A stretch of DNA of 64,000 bases from Neobacillus cucumis (GTDB lineage: Bacteria > Bacillota > Bacilli > Bacillales > Cytobacillaceae): NCBI RefSeq assembly GCF_002860255.1, contig NZ_PGVE01000091.1:1-64000 (forward strand), in the 5' to 3' direction. Shown here in pieces: positions 43,940-53,000 of this stretch (positions within the stretch are counted from its first letter, which is position 1; the number at the start of each line of letters is the position of its first letter). The notes beneath the pieces were generated by a model, which was not told the DNA's origin, ran no database searches, and saw nothing but the letters and a program-made list of their open reading frames with translations. The position numbers and the translations under genes were made by a program.

Positions 43940-45781
43940 ATGAAGCCTATGCTGCCAAGTTTAACCTTTGAACTTCCTGTTCGGCCAGATTGGCAGTACG
44001 AGGTTAAATATGATGGATTTCGTGCCATGTTAACTTGGAATAGAAATGGAATAGAACTTATAAGCAGGAATGGAAAAGATTTATTGCCCCAATTTCCAGA
44101 GATTAAAGAATTCCTTTTACGATATGAAGCCCAATTTAAACCGTTTTTACCATTACAATTAGATGGAGAGCTTACCTATCTGGAAAATACATATAAAGCT
44201 AATTTTTCTGCAATCCAGGTACGAGGCAGATTAAAATCAGAAAAGAAAATTTTAGAGCAGGCACAGCGTTCTCCCTGCCGTTTGATGGTATTTGATGTAT
44301 TAATGTTAAATGGGAAAGTGCTTTTTGCTGAACCATTTCATAAAAGAAAAAATTTGCTTATAGAACTTTTCCAAAGAATAGAATTTGATGTAGAGTCTGA
44401 TCCGTATAATAATCAGCTCCTTCAATATGTAAAGGCCTATGATGATTTTAATGATTTATGGGAAAAAGTGGTTTTATATGATGGAGAAGGGATAATTGCT
44501 AAATCTAATAATAGTCTTTGGGAAGAAGGGAAACGCTCCCTCCAATGGCTAAAATATAAGAACTGGAAATACGTTAGCTGTTTTATTATCTCCTATGAAA
44601 AAGCTAATGGCTATTTTTATATTGGAGTTTACCAAGAGCAAAAGATTTTACCGATTGGTCAGGTGCTGTTTGGTTTTAAACCTGAAGAGAAAGATGCCTT
44701 AAAGCAAACGATAAAACAAAATATGGTCAGAGAAGATGACCAATTTATTTACGTCGAACCTGCCATATGCCTTGAGGTAAAATACTTAGAGCTATATGAA
44801 AATCAACTGCGTGAACCTCACTTTGACCGCTTTCGTTTTGATTTAGAACCAGCTGAGTGTACATATGCGCGTTTTATGTTCGCCCAAAAAAACCTGCCTG
44901 AAGACTTGGAGATAACACATCCAGATAAACCCTTGTGGGAAAAGCACTGCATTCAGAAGGCTGATTATATCCTGTACTTAAGGGAAATTTCTCCCTATAT
45001 GCTGCCTTTCTTAAAGGACCGGCTTTTAACAGTAATCCGTTATCCACATGGCATGTTTGGGGAAGCCTTTTATCAAAAAAATTGTCCGGATTATGCACCA
45101 GAGTTTGTTGAGACAAAAGAAGCTGAAGGAATTAATTATATAATGTGCAATAATCTAAAAACACTGGTCTGGCTGGGAAATCAACTTGCCATTGAATTCC
45201 ATATCCCCTTTCAAACAGTTATCACCAAAGGTCCGAGTGAAATCGTGTTTGACCTTGATCCGCCATCTAAAGAAGCATTCCATTTGGCAGTTAAAGCTGC
45301 ACTATTAATAAAAGAGGTTCTTGATCAATTAAATTTAATTGGATTCATAAAAACTTCAGGTAACAAGGGGCTGCAAATTTACCTCCCTTTGCCGGAAAAT
45401 GTTTATTCCTATGACGACACGCGGTTATTTACTAGCTTTATTGCTGAATATTTAATTTCAAAGGATCCTACTTCCTTCACCATAGAACGAATGAAAAAGA
45501 ACCGCGGCAACAGGTTGTATGTTGATTATGTACAGCATTCTGAAGGAAAAACGATTGTCGCTCCCTACTCCATGAGAGGGAATGAGCATGCTGGGGTAGC
45601 TACCCCTCTTTATTGGGAAGAAGTAAATGAAAATCTTGAACCGGTCTCATTTAATATGGAAAATGCCCTTAAACGAATTCGTAGTCAAGGAGATCCCTTT
45701 GCGGATTATTTTCAAACAAAACAAATACAGCCCTTTACTCCGGTCCTTGAATTTTTAAAAAACTCAGCTAAAAAAGGATAA
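43940..45781 (+). CDS. ligD: ATP-dependent DNA ligase D (ligase plus polymerase)
   Basis: 613 residues. An N-terminal ligase domain with the adenylation Lys in YEVKYDGFRAML (about 24) and LDGEL, then a C-terminal primase-polymerase domain with DLDPPSKEAF. There is no 3'-phosphoesterase domain, as in B. subtilis. It seals Ku-bound ends. ATG 43940 follows AAGGAAGGAT; the frame is open from 43886, but the typical N terminus starts here. It is divergent from ku. Confidence 0.95.
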   Translation: MKPMLPSLTFELPVRPDWQYEVKYDGFRAMLTWNRNGIELISRNGKDLLPQFPEIKEFLLRYEAQFKPFLPLQLDGELTYLENTYKANFSAIQVRGRLKSEKKILEQAQRSPCRLMVFDVLMLNGKVLFAEPFHKRKNLLIELFQRIEFDVESDPYNNQLLQYVKAYDDFNDLWEKVVLYDGEGIIAKSNNSLWEEGKRSLQWLKYKNWKYVSCFIISYEKANGYFYIGVYQEQKILPIGQVLFGFKPEEKDALKQTIKQNMVREDDQFIYVEPAICLEVKYLELYENQLREPHFDRFRFDLEPAECTYARFMFAQKNLPEDLEITHPDKPLWEKHCIQKADYILYLREISPYMLPFLKDRLLTVIRYPHGMFGEAFYQKNCPDYAPEFVETKEAEGINYIMCNNLKTLVWLGNQLAIEFHIPFQTVITKGPSEIVFDLDPPSKEAFHLAVKAALLIKEVLDQLNLIGFIKTSGNKGLQIYLPLPENVYSYDDTRLFTSFIAEYLISKDPTSFTIERMKKNRGNRLYVDYVQHSEGKTIVAPYSMRGNEHAGVATPLYWEEVNENLEPVSFNMENALKRIRSQGDPFADYFQTKQIQPFTPVLEFLKNSAKKG

Positions 45782-45803
45782 GGCGTTACGCCTTATCCTT
45801 TAA
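45773..45803. terminator. bidirectional terminator between ligD and dapF
   Basis: AAAGGATAAGGCG / CGCCTTATCCTTT with a three-base loop. Confidence 0.9.
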
Positions 45804-46777
45804 AGTGTTTGCTTAATCATTTCCTGTGCATCTGCTTGAAGCTTCTCATATATTTCTTGTTCAGCAAAGTTGCTTGTTGATGAGACGTAATAAGTTGCTT
45901 CTGAAAGATTTAACTGAATAGAGGCACGATAGAGATAAGTGGCGTTTCCGATTAAATCAATTGTATAGGTGTCATCTAATTTATGGACAATACATTGAAC
46001 TTTACCGCCATTATTATAGACATTGATGACTTTTTCATAATCGTTTGATTGAGTTAAACAAGTAACAAGTGATGAAGCTGACATCGCAGTCCCACAGGCG
46101 TTTGTAAAACCTACTCCCCGCTCGAAGGTTCGTACGTAAATAGAACCTTTCTCGAGCAGTTTTACAAAACTAACATTGACACCGTCTGGGAATAAATCAT
46201 TGGGACCATTTACCTTTTCACTAAGTTCTTTTTGAATATTATTTTCCAGCAGTTCTGTTTCAACAATCGAAATCAAGTGCGGATTTGGAACTGCTAGAGC
46301 AGTAAACCTTAACTCTTCTGAAAGCTCTTTAATTCTTTCATTAAAGAGAGTAGGTTTATTTAAATTTAATGGAAGGGCCTTTAATTCAAAAAGGACTGGT
46401 GAAATCTCCACTTGGTAGGTGTGTACTTGAGGATATATATCCTCTTGTTTCCTAACCTTTAGAATTGCTTTCATTGTTTCAATTACTGCTTCATTCAGCC
46501 CCTTGAGCTCACATATATACCTAGCTACAAGACGCAAGCCATTTCCACACATGGACGCTTCTGAACCGTCCGCATTAAAGACTCTCATTCTTCCATCAGC
46601 ATGGTTACTATTCATAATAAACAAAATTCCATCTGCACCCAGTTCAGAGTCCCGGTTACATAAAACCTTCGCAAGGTTGGCTCTATCTTCTTCAGAAAAA
46701 GAATAAATATTTGAAATTTCATCGATGAGGAGAAAATCATTTCCTGATCCATGACCTTTAATAACATCAATTTGCAC
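45800..46777 (-). CDS. dapF: diaminopimelate epimerase
   Basis: 325 residues. The two catalytic cysteines lie in ASMCGNGLR (about 78) and TNACGTAMSAS (about 229). It interconverts LL- and meso-diaminopimelate for lysine and peptidoglycan. The second motif has CGTA where CGTG is usual, and there is a ~40-residue C-terminal extension compared with the ~285-residue common form. It may be a second, variant DapF; no other lysine genes are adjacent. Confidence 0.88.
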   Translation of the reverse strand: MQIDVIKGHGSGNDFLLIDEISNIYSFSEEDRANLAKVLCNRDSELGADGILFIMNSNHADGRMRVFNADGSEASMCGNGLRLVARYICELKGLNEAVIETMKAILKVRKQEDIYPQVHTYQVEISPVLFELKALPLNLNKPTLFNERIKELSEELRFTALAVPNPHLISIVETELLENNIQKELSEKVNGPNDLFPDGVNVSFVKLLEKGSIYVRTFERGVGFTNACGTAMSASSLVTCLTQSNDYEKVINVYNNGGKVQCIVHKLDDTYTIDLIGNATYLYRASIQLNLSEATYYVSSTSNFAEQEIYEKLQADAQEMIKQTL

Positions 46778-46849
46778 AAGTTTTACCCCCAGAATAATAT
46801 GTTTTATTCATCATATCAAACATTATTCTAGAAGGAAACACTCTTGTAC

Positions 46850-47635
46850 CTATCTCTCGATAAAGTATTCATTAATTAAAAAAGACATCCTAAGCAGCTT
46901 ACCTTCTTCAGACAGCCCCTCATTTAGTGTTAGTACCGGTGTGTTGGGTTCTGGGAAAATAGGCCCCCATTCGATTGGCATCCATCCCCTGCGCAGCCTT
47001 CCTACTTCCTGATGACTATGATCAAATACATGTTCATCCATAAATAAGGCCGCCCCTTCTACCCCGCCAATATATCTTCCTGAGTGGTCAAACAGCTCCT
47101 TTTTTGATTTCCGATACCCTATATTCCTTTTTTCAAAACTGCCTAAAAATTCCTTATTACAATTATATACATCAATCCTTACTACTTTCTTGCCCTTTAT
47201 CTTAAAAAACCCCAGAATTCTTCCATCAACATTATACAAAGCGTAATTTCTGGAAGGCTTCAACCTTTCTAAACCTTTCCCTCGAAATTTTCCTATTTGA
47301 CCTGCCAAATTGCCGTTGGGAAAATACAAAAATAAACTTGAGGACTGGGAGTTCCTGTAAAGCAGTAAAAGATGGCGTGCTTTAAAAATAGAATTGGAAA
47401 CATCCTTAGAAGCTTTCAAATTACGTCTAATCGTAATCGTTTGTCTCAATCTAAATAGATAGATCTGAAAACTAATGATGCTGTAAATAAGAAATGGTAT
47501 AGTAAATAACATCATGTCCTTTTGTTTTATAATATAAAGATTTCCAATTATAATCATGGTGGTCGGTACTAGCGCAACAATACTACCATTTAAGTTCATA
47601 TTAGCTGTGTCTCGGTAATATTCATTTATTTTCAT
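46850..47635 (-). CDS. membrane-anchored hypothetical protein, tubby-like fold possible
   Basis: 261 residues. Two N-terminal membrane helices (about 17-34 and 40-60) are followed by a beta-rich soluble domain with repeating GQIGKF, RILGFFKIK, KEFLGSFEK and GRYIGGVEG units. This pattern is like LURP-one/tubby-type barrels that may bind membrane lipids. I do not recognise a named family; the domain call is tentative. Confidence 0.55.
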   Translation of the reverse strand: MKINEYYRDTANMNLNGSIVALVPTTMIIIGNLYIIKQKDMMLFTIPFLIYSIISFQIYLFRLRQTITIRRNLKASKDVSNSIFKARHLLLLYRNSQSSSLFLYFPNGNLAGQIGKFRGKGLERLKPSRNYALYNVDGRILGFFKIKGKKVVRIDVYNCNKEFLGSFEKRNIGYRKSKKELFDHSGRYIGGVEGAALFMDEHVFDHSHQEVGRLRRGWMPIEWGPIFPEPNTPVLTLNEGLSEEGKLLRMSFLINEYFIER

Positions 47636-47715
47636 CCAGATAACCCCTTATCAATTCCTCTACTATGAGTGTATTTAATAGGGTTGAAAAAAATGATAGA
47701 AGTTTTCTATTTTAA

Positions 47716-47748
47716 AAAGAAAGAGAAGAGCCTGCTAGACTCTTCTCT
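47716..47748 (-). terminator. terminator of the patatin gene
   Basis: AGAGAAGAG / CTCTTCTCT, followed on the minus strand by TTTCTTTTTAAAA. Confidence 0.82.
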
Positions 47749-48601
47749 AACCTTTTATATATGAAACAATTTGATGCATTGAGGCTTTTGCATCACGATA
47801 TCCCTGGTTATACAATGCCTCAAGCCTTTGTGGATTTCTTTCCATTCTCCCTACTTTTAATGGTTCAGATGGACGTATAATCAATACGCTGCCAGCTTCT
47901 TCTTCCTTTTCTAAATAGTCGAGAGTTTCATTATAAATTTGATATCTTGTCCGCAAAGACTGTTGCAGACCTGTGTAATTTGGGTACTTCCGATTAACCA
48001 AAAAGTGGAATTTTGAAGGTTTTTTTAGATATCCTTTATTTCTTGTTAAAATAACAATATTTTTCTTAAATCCATCCTTTTGAGCCTTTTTTATAGGGAT
48101 AGGGTCACTAATTCCACCATCAAGTAATATTTTATCTTGGTAACGGATTTCCGGCGCGATGAATGGCAGCGAACTCGAAGCTCTCAAGACTGTAAGTAAA
48201 TCACTTCCATAATCTTGCTTATTAAAGTATATAGGCTGCCCTGACATACAATCCGTTGTCCCAACAACAAATTCAGACGGACTATTATAAAAGACATCAT
48301 AATGGTAGGGAACATGTTTATTGGGAATTTCATCAAAAATGAAATCCATACCAAAGAACTGCCTGTTTTTAAAGTAATTTCTCCAAGAAATATATCTTGG
48401 GTCACTTGCATAATTAACAGTAACTGCTTTATTTCTTCCTTTTTGTTTAGATAAATAAGAAGCGGCATTACACGCACCGGCAGAAACACCAATAACATAA
48501 GGAAAGAACAATTCCTGTTCTAAAAAATATTCCAGAATCCCGGCAGTATACACACCTCGCATCCCGCCGCCTTCTAAAACTAACCCTGTTTGGTTTAACA
48601 C
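47747..48601 (-). CDS. patatin-like phospholipase
   Basis: 284 residues with the oxyanion loop LEGGGMRGVYTAG at the N terminus, the nucleophile elbow GVSAGACNA (Ser about 41) and the catalytic Asp in LLDGGISDPIP (about 160). These are bacterial RssA/YqhO-type lipid acyl hydrolases. The physiological substrate is unknown. It is monocistronic. Confidence 0.88.
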   Translation of the reverse strand: MLNQTGLVLEGGGMRGVYTAGILEYFLEQELFFPYVIGVSAGACNAASYLSKQKGRNKAVTVNYASDPRYISWRNYFKNRQFFGMDFIFDEIPNKHVPYHYDVFYNSPSEFVVGTTDCMSGQPIYFNKQDYGSDLLTVLRASSSLPFIAPEIRYQDKILLDGGISDPIPIKKAQKDGFKKNIVILTRNKGYLKKPSKFHFLVNRKYPNYTGLQQSLRTRYQIYNETLDYLEKEEEAGSVLIIRPSEPLKVGRMERNPQRLEALYNQGYRDAKASMHQIVSYIKG

Positions 48602-48696
48602 ACTGCCTCACCCCAATTGTTCTTTTTATAACATATATCCCTATTATAGAATAACTATCACCCTTAGCAAAACTTAAAGACCTTGAAAAACAAACT

Positions 48697-48728
48697 AAAA
48701 CCCGACAAATTTGCCGGGTTTTTTATTT
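48697..48728. terminator. terminator-like hairpin
   Basis: AACCCG...CGGGTT stem (inner ACAAATTTGC part) with TTTTTTATTT on the plus strand and T-rich sequence on the minus strand. Confidence 0.78.
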
Positions 48729-48732
48729 CAAA

Positions 48733-49056
48733 TTATTTAATTAATCTAAAAATCCATGGGAAATGATATTCTTTACCTTCGTAAGCTCTGACAGCTGCTA
48801 TAATTGTAAAAATAAGCGCCGCTGCCCCTAACACCCATAATAAGAAAATACCAATAATCACTACGGACAAAATACCAGCCACAATGGAATAAACGAAATA
48901 AGAAATGAAAAAATTAAAATATTCTTTTCCATGGACATCAATAAAAGTTGACTCTTCTTTTTTTAATAACCAAATGATCAGTGGAGCTATAATTGGAAAA
49001 AACAAACTTAGGACATACAATCCTGCAGCTAATAACCTTTCTTCACTCTTAATCAT
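48733..49056 (-). CDS. DUF4870-type small membrane protein
   Basis: 107 residues with three membrane helices and the FIDVHGKEYFNFFISYFVY segment (H-x-KE-N-F, typical of DUF4870). The family function is unknown. ATG 49056 is the best start, with GGGGGAAG upstream; the frame is open to 49182. It is divergent from the amidohydrolase gene. Confidence 0.75.
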   Translation of the reverse strand: MIKSEERLLAAGLYVLSLFFPIIAPLIIWLLKKEESTFIDVHGKEYFNFFISYFVYSIVAGILSVVIIGIFLLWVLGAAALIFTIIAAVRAYEGKEYHFPWIFRLIK

Positions 49057-49234
49057 TTCATCTTCCCCCATTGAAAAAATTTTCTTTACGATAATATTTA
49101 CGCTAAAAAAATATAAAGGTTTCGTGATTTCAAATAAATCCGCTAAAGAAATTATAAAAGGTATCCTTTTCCTTAGACACATATGTTGCTAAAATAGATA
49201 AAATACCATTAACAATATAAAGAAAGGTTTTATT

Positions 49235-50362
49235 ATGGAAAAAATACTTTTAAAAAATGCAAATATATATCCGGTTACGTCTGAGCCGGCTAAGTACATG
49301 GATATATTAATCGAGAATAGCAAAATTAAAAAAATTGGAAAAAATTTGAAATCAGATCTTACCGTTAAAATAATGGATTGTTCGGATTCATATTTATTCC
49401 CTGGTTTTATTGATGTTCACACCCATTTAGGTTTATATGATGAAGGGACTGGATGGGCTGGGAATGATGCAAATGAAACAGTTGAGGCCCTCACACCTCA
49501 TATTCGCGCAATGGATGGAGTTTATCCTTTGGATCAGGCTTTTACCGATGCGGTAAGAAGCGGGATTACTACCGTTCATGTGATGCCGGGTAGTGCAAAC
49601 GTGATTGGCGGTACCACATCTGTTATTAAAACAACTGGAAAAAATATAAAAAAAATGATTGTTCAGGAAATAGCGGGCTTAAAAATTGCCTTAGGTGAAA
49701 ATCCAAAGAGGATCCACAGTCATGGTAACAGTGATTCGATCACCAGAATGGGAATAATGGGAATGCTTAGAGAAGCTTTCTATAAAGCGATTCATTCTGA
49801 TAATCCGGAGGACCTTCGAATTGCTCCGATTGTTATGGCGCTAAAAAAGGAAATTCCAGTTAGAATCCATGCCCACAGAGCAGATGATATCATTACTGCT
49901 ATACGATTTGCAGAAGAGTTTCAGCTAGATTTACGAATTGAGCATTGTACAGAAGGACACTTGATTGCCCAAGAATTAGCAGGCCTTAATTTAAAGGTTT
50001 CAGTGGGCCCAACTCTCACTAGAAGATCCAAGGTAGAATTAAAAAACAAAACGTGGAAAACATACCAAGAGTTAACTAATCATGGCTTAGAAGTATCAAT
50101 TACAACCGATCACCCCTATACACCAATCCAATACTTAAATATTTGTGCAAGTCTTGCCGTACGTGAAGGCCTTCAGGAACAAAAAGCACTTGAAGGAATC
50201 ACCATCCTTCCGGCCAGAAATCTAAGAATAGACGATAGAGTTGGGAGTATTGAAGAGGGAAAAGACGCAGATTTAGTACTATGGTCTCATCATCCTTTCC
50301 ATTACTTAGCAAAGCCAAGATGGACTATGATTGGCGGAGAGATCGTTTATTCGGAAACCTAA
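49235..50362 (+). CDS. amidohydrolase, imidazolonepropionase-like
   Basis: 375 residues, metal-dependent TIM barrel. Metal ligands can be seen in DVHTHLG (about 60-66), RIHAHRADD (about 212), IEHCTE (about 237) and TTDHPYTP (about 290), with the C-terminal beta domain ending WTMIGGEIVYSET. The substrate cannot be told; close relatives are annotated broadly as amidohydrolases. AAGAAAGG lies ahead of the ATG. Confidence 0.88.
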   Translation: MEKILLKNANIYPVTSEPAKYMDILIENSKIKKIGKNLKSDLTVKIMDCSDSYLFPGFIDVHTHLGLYDEGTGWAGNDANETVEALTPHIRAMDGVYPLDQAFTDAVRSGITTVHVMPGSANVIGGTTSVIKTTGKNIKKMIVQEIAGLKIALGENPKRIHSHGNSDSITRMGIMGMLREAFYKAIHSDNPEDLRIAPIVMALKKEIPVRIHAHRADDIITAIRFAEEFQLDLRIEHCTEGHLIAQELAGLNLKVSVGPTLTRRSKVELKNKTWKTYQELTNHGLEVSITTDHPYTPIQYLNICASLAVREGLQEQKALEGITILPARNLRIDDRVGSIEEGKDADLVLWSHHPFHYLAKPRWTMIGGEIVYSET

Positions 50363-50441
50363 AATTAATGTAGAAAATTGGAAGAAAATATTATAGAAAA
50401 ACCGACAAAAACCTATTTCCTTTTTACTGCTTTTCTTGTAT

Positions 50442-50666
50442 TATACTCTAAGTGAAATAATTTTGGACCTGATTTAATCTGGGGGTTTATGAACGTAATC
50501 CGGTAACAAAAAAAATGATATAGGGAAGGCAAATGGTGCGCCACCAGTTTACTGGTTCTAGTGGGTTCGATTCCCACCCCGAAATTTTTTACGCAAACTA
50601 TAAAAAATTTCGAGGGTGGGCCGCTTCTTTGACATGGGAGTGGAATGCCCTAATGGAGGGATTTTC
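50442..50666 (+). promoter_or_regulatory. structured leader RNA of the GNAT gene with a tRNA T-arm mimic
   Basis: A TATACT -10 box lies at 50442-50447. The leader then holds GGTG/CACC and ACCAG/CTGGT hairpins and a T-arm lookalike, GTGGG TTCGATT CCCAC (50561-50577). An overlapping 19-bp hairpin pairs 50573-50591 with 50601-50620 (one bulged A). The T-arm and the long hairpin use the same CCCAC and exclude each other. No acceptor stem or anticodon fits, so it is not a tRNA. No T run follows, so it is not a standard terminator. RNA class unknown to me. Confidence 0.5.
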
Positions 50667-50673
50667 ATGTTAA
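50533..50673 (+). CDS. possible 46-codon upstream ORF overlapping the GNAT start
   Basis: It begins ATGGTGCGCC after AGGGAAGG (short spacing), runs through the T-arm mimic and the long hairpin, and stops at TAA overlapping the GNAT start by seven bases. Translation would keep the hairpin open and couple to the GNAT gene. The peptide resembles nothing I know and may be fortuitous. Confidence 0.25.
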   Translation: MVRHQFTGSSGFDSHPEIFYANYKKFRGWAASLTWEWNALMEGFSC

Positions 50674-51224
50674 AAAAACGTGATCTTCATGAGAGCCACA
50701 CACTATACGAATTAATTACGCATCCAGATGTCTTCCCTTTTGTGCGTCAAAAAGCTGACTCCTATGATGAATTTTTATTTATAACCAAACAAACCATGGA
50801 AGCTGAGGAACGCGGTGAATTAATTTCACGTACCATTCTCGATGAATGGGGTAATCCAATCGGTACGATAAATTTGTTTGATATTGAAGATAATGCTGGG
50901 TTCCTAGGGACGTGGCTGGGCAAACCCTATCATGGAAAAGGCTATAACAGTCCCGCTAAGGAAGCATTTTTTAAGGAACTTTTTTACGAAGCTGGGATTG
51001 AAACCATCTTTATGCGAATCAGAAAAGTAAATATCCGCTCAATAAAAGCAGCAGAAAAACTGCCATATGTTGTGAAAGCAAATGAAACGAGAGCATCTCT
51101 ATACGCGCAATTAAATGCAAATGGCGATATATATGATTTATATGAAATTCCCAAAGACTTGTATACCTTCCACTTGATGCGCAATGGAGCAGACCAAACA
51201 GATACTCAATTACTTGAAGCCTAA
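50667..51224 (+). CDS. GNAT-family N-acetyltransferase
   Basis: 185 residues with the acetyl-CoA fold: FDIEDNAGFLGTWLGKPYHGKGYNSPAKEAFF contains the R/Q-x-x-G-x-G/A-like loop, here KPYHGKGYN, and the RIRKVNIRSIKAAEKLPY strand-helix is typical of the RimJ/RimL branch. The substrate is unknown. ATG 50667 follows GGAGGG by six bases; the frame is open further upstream, but that part is RNA leader. Confidence 0.85.
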   Translation: MLKKRDLHESHTLYELITHPDVFPFVRQKADSYDEFLFITKQTMEAEERGELISRTILDEWGNPIGTINLFDIEDNAGFLGTWLGKPYHGKGYNSPAKEAFFKELFYEAGIETIFMRIRKVNIRSIKAAEKLPYVVKANETRASLYAQLNANGDIYDLYEIPKDLYTFHLMRNGADQTDTQLLEA

Positions 51225-51257
51225 AAAAAGCAATCGGCATGTGCCGATTGCTTTTCA
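51225..51257. terminator. bidirectional terminator
   Basis: AAAAGCAATCGGCA / TGCCGATTGCTTTT, very strong, with A and T runs on both sides. Confidence 0.9.
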
Positions 51258-51278
51258 TTTTGTATTTGTATTAAAACA

Positions 51279-51488
51279 TTAATCCGATAAACTTTGTTCA
51301 TTATTTCCTTCACTAAGTCCCATATGGAGCAAAAATTCTTCTAATTCCTCATTTGTTAAAGTTTCAAATCGGCCATCATGAAAAAACACTTGGGTTTGAT
51401 TGGGATTAATTCGATTCATGTTAAAACTCATAATTCTCTTTGCTCCTTCCATAGATGAATAAATTCTATTATCTACATAAGAAGCCAT
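51279..51488 (-). CDS. small hypothetical protein
   Basis: 69 residues: ASYVDNRIYSSMEGAKRIMSFNMNRINPNQTQVFFHDGRFETLTNEELEEFLLHMGL and an acidic end. Soluble, family not recognised. A TTGGAATG purine stretch precedes ATG 51488; ATG 51494 and the codon at 51509 are alternatives. It is downstream of, and convergent with, the GNAT terminator. Confidence 0.5.
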   Translation of the reverse strand: MASYVDNRIYSSMEGAKRIMSFNMNRINPNQTQVFFHDGRFETLTNEELEEFLLHMGLSEGNNEQSLSD

Positions 51489-51538
51489 TTTCATTCCAAA
51501 AAGCAACAATGTTCAAAAACTTTTAACTTTTTCTCATT

Positions 51539-52318
51539 TTAGTTTCTTAACGCTTTACCCAATACATCTATCCCGCCGGTTACCGGTATAATACTGCCAG
51601 TAATAAAATCAGATTTATCATCTGTTAAAAAGCTAATAACCCGCGCAATATCCTCACCCGTTCCCTGTCTAGCCGCAGTAAGATTTTCTTCTCTTGAAGA
51701 AAAAGAATCACGAATGTCTTTTTCCTTCCACTCATTTTTAATATCTCCCGGACAAATCATATTAGCTGTAATTCCATGTTCTGCTTCTTCCATCGCTATT
51801 GTTCTAGTTAAAGAAGCTAATCCTGTTTTTGCTGCAGCAAAAGCAGAACGAAAAATCCAACCAGGTGCGGTTTCAACCCTATCATATCCCAATGTGATAA
51901 TTCTGCCCCATTTTTGCTTCCGCATCACTGGTATAATTAATTTTGATAAATAAAAAACTGCTGATAAATTACCTTGTAATAAGTAATTCCATTCTTCAAA
52001 GGAGTAATCGGTCAGCTTTTTTCGTTCATGTATGTATGGACCCGCATTATGAACTAATACATCGACGCTCGAATACACTGAGAGGGACTCGTTGACAATT
52101 CGCAGGCAGTCTTCTTTGTTAGCTACATCCCCTTGAATAGCAATGTTTTTCGTCCCGTAATGATCATCGAACTGCTTTGCCAAGAAAACTGCTTCTGATT
52201 CACTCTTTCGATAGTTGATCACAAGTTGATATCCATTTTCCGCAAGCAGTTGTGCCGTTTTTTTACCGATACCAGAAGCTCCTCCTGTAATCAAAGCCGT
52301 TTTCTTCTTCACAATCAT
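51539..52318 (-). CDS. SDR-family oxidoreductase with an altered active site
   Basis: 259 residues, Rossmann fold with TGGASGIG (about 11-18) and HNAG. The catalytic tetrad looks broken: where SDRs have Ser (INISS) there is ITLGYDR, and where they have YxxxK there is FAAAK in RSAFAAAKTG. The Lys remains. It may be a non-catalytic homologue or use a different residue such as the Tyr of LGYDR. A GTG two codons in (52312) has better spacing to GAGAGG than the ATG at 52318. Confidence 0.85.
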   Translation of the reverse strand: MIVKKKTALITGGASGIGKKTAQLLAENGYQLVINYRKSESEAVFLAKQFDDHYGTKNIAIQGDVANKEDCLRIVNESLSVYSSVDVLVHNAGPYIHERKKLTDYSFEEWNYLLQGNLSAVFYLSKLIIPVMRKQKWGRIITLGYDRVETAPGWIFRSAFAAAKTGLASLTRTIAMEEAEHGITANMICPGDIKNEWKEKDIRDSFSSREENLTAARQGTGEDIARVISFLTDDKSDFITGSIIPVTGGIDVLGKALRN

Positions 52319-52480
52319 TACCTCTCTATAAAAGATTTCTCTCTTTATATATATGTTAAAAAGAAATGATTATATATGCAAATTTTATCTAATGTCTCAT
52401 TTCAAGGGATTTTAAGTTTTGATAACGGATGGGCGATTGATTGCATATGATGGGATAACAACAAAAAAGGATGTGACAGG

Positions 52481-52723
52481 ATGCAGACTGTAATTAATAT
52501 CTTCAGCCTGAAAATCAACAGTGTTTCTAATAACGGGTCTGTCAACATCGGTGAAGCCCTTCATAACGCCCATACAGCTAATTCAAAATCCCAGGGTCAA
52601 AATTCATCCTATGGGGATTTTGCACCGCCGACTGCAGCGATGGAAAATGTCTTTATTGATCCAGACATCAATGATATGGGTGATATCGCAAATCCATCCA
52701 ACGTCTTTAGTAATTCGAAATAA
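52481..52723 (+). CDS. GerPF/GerPA-like spore protein 1 (module B)
   Basis: 80 residues: TVINIFSLKINSVSNNGSVNIGEALHNAHTANSKSQGQNSSYGD and a DPDINDMGDIANPS end. It belongs with the small GerPA/GerPF-like proteins and is clearly paralogous to the next gene and to 12066-12323. GerP proteins control passage of germinants through the spore coat. The ribosome site AAGGATG is modest. It is the first of four genes in one direction. Confidence 0.72.
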   Translation: MQTVINIFSLKINSVSNNGSVNIGEALHNAHTANSKSQGQNSSYGDFAPPTAAMENVFIDPDINDMGDIANPSNVFSNSK

Positions 52724-52736
52724 AGGACTGAAAAAA

Positions 52737-52979
52737 ATGCCTTTTCAAATTAACATATTTAACATAAAGACGAATTCCGTTGCTAATAATGCCAATATTT
52801 CTTTAGGACCCTCCGTCCAAAATAGCCATACTGCCAACCAAAAGTGGATTGGATCAAATTTTGCCTTAGGAGATTTATCCCCTTCAAGTTCGTTCTCTCT
52901 TAACGGCTTCGGCGACACAGATATTAGTGACCAAGATCAAATTGCCAATCCGTCTTCCCCAATTGCTAATCAATTTTAG
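52737..52979 (+). CDS. GerPF/GerPA-like spore protein 2 (module B)
   Basis: 80 residues, PFQINIFNIKTNSVANNANISLGPSVQNSHTANQKWIGSNF with SDQDQIANPSS near the end, the closest in the window to the GerPF DQDQIG ending. AAAGGACTG precedes the ATG at 52737. It follows the first copy by 13 bases; a local duplication is likely. Confidence 0.72.
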   Translation: MPFQINIFNIKTNSVANNANISLGPSVQNSHTANQKWIGSNFALGDLSPSSSFSLNGFGDTDISDQDQIANPSSPIANQF

Positions 52980-53000
52980 TTTTAGAGAGGTTGAAAGAAA

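Noticed and set aside
50533..50590. A tRNA gene
   Set aside because: Only the T-arm fits. There is no matching 5' acceptor strand, no 5+7 anticodon arm and no D-arm in the right place.
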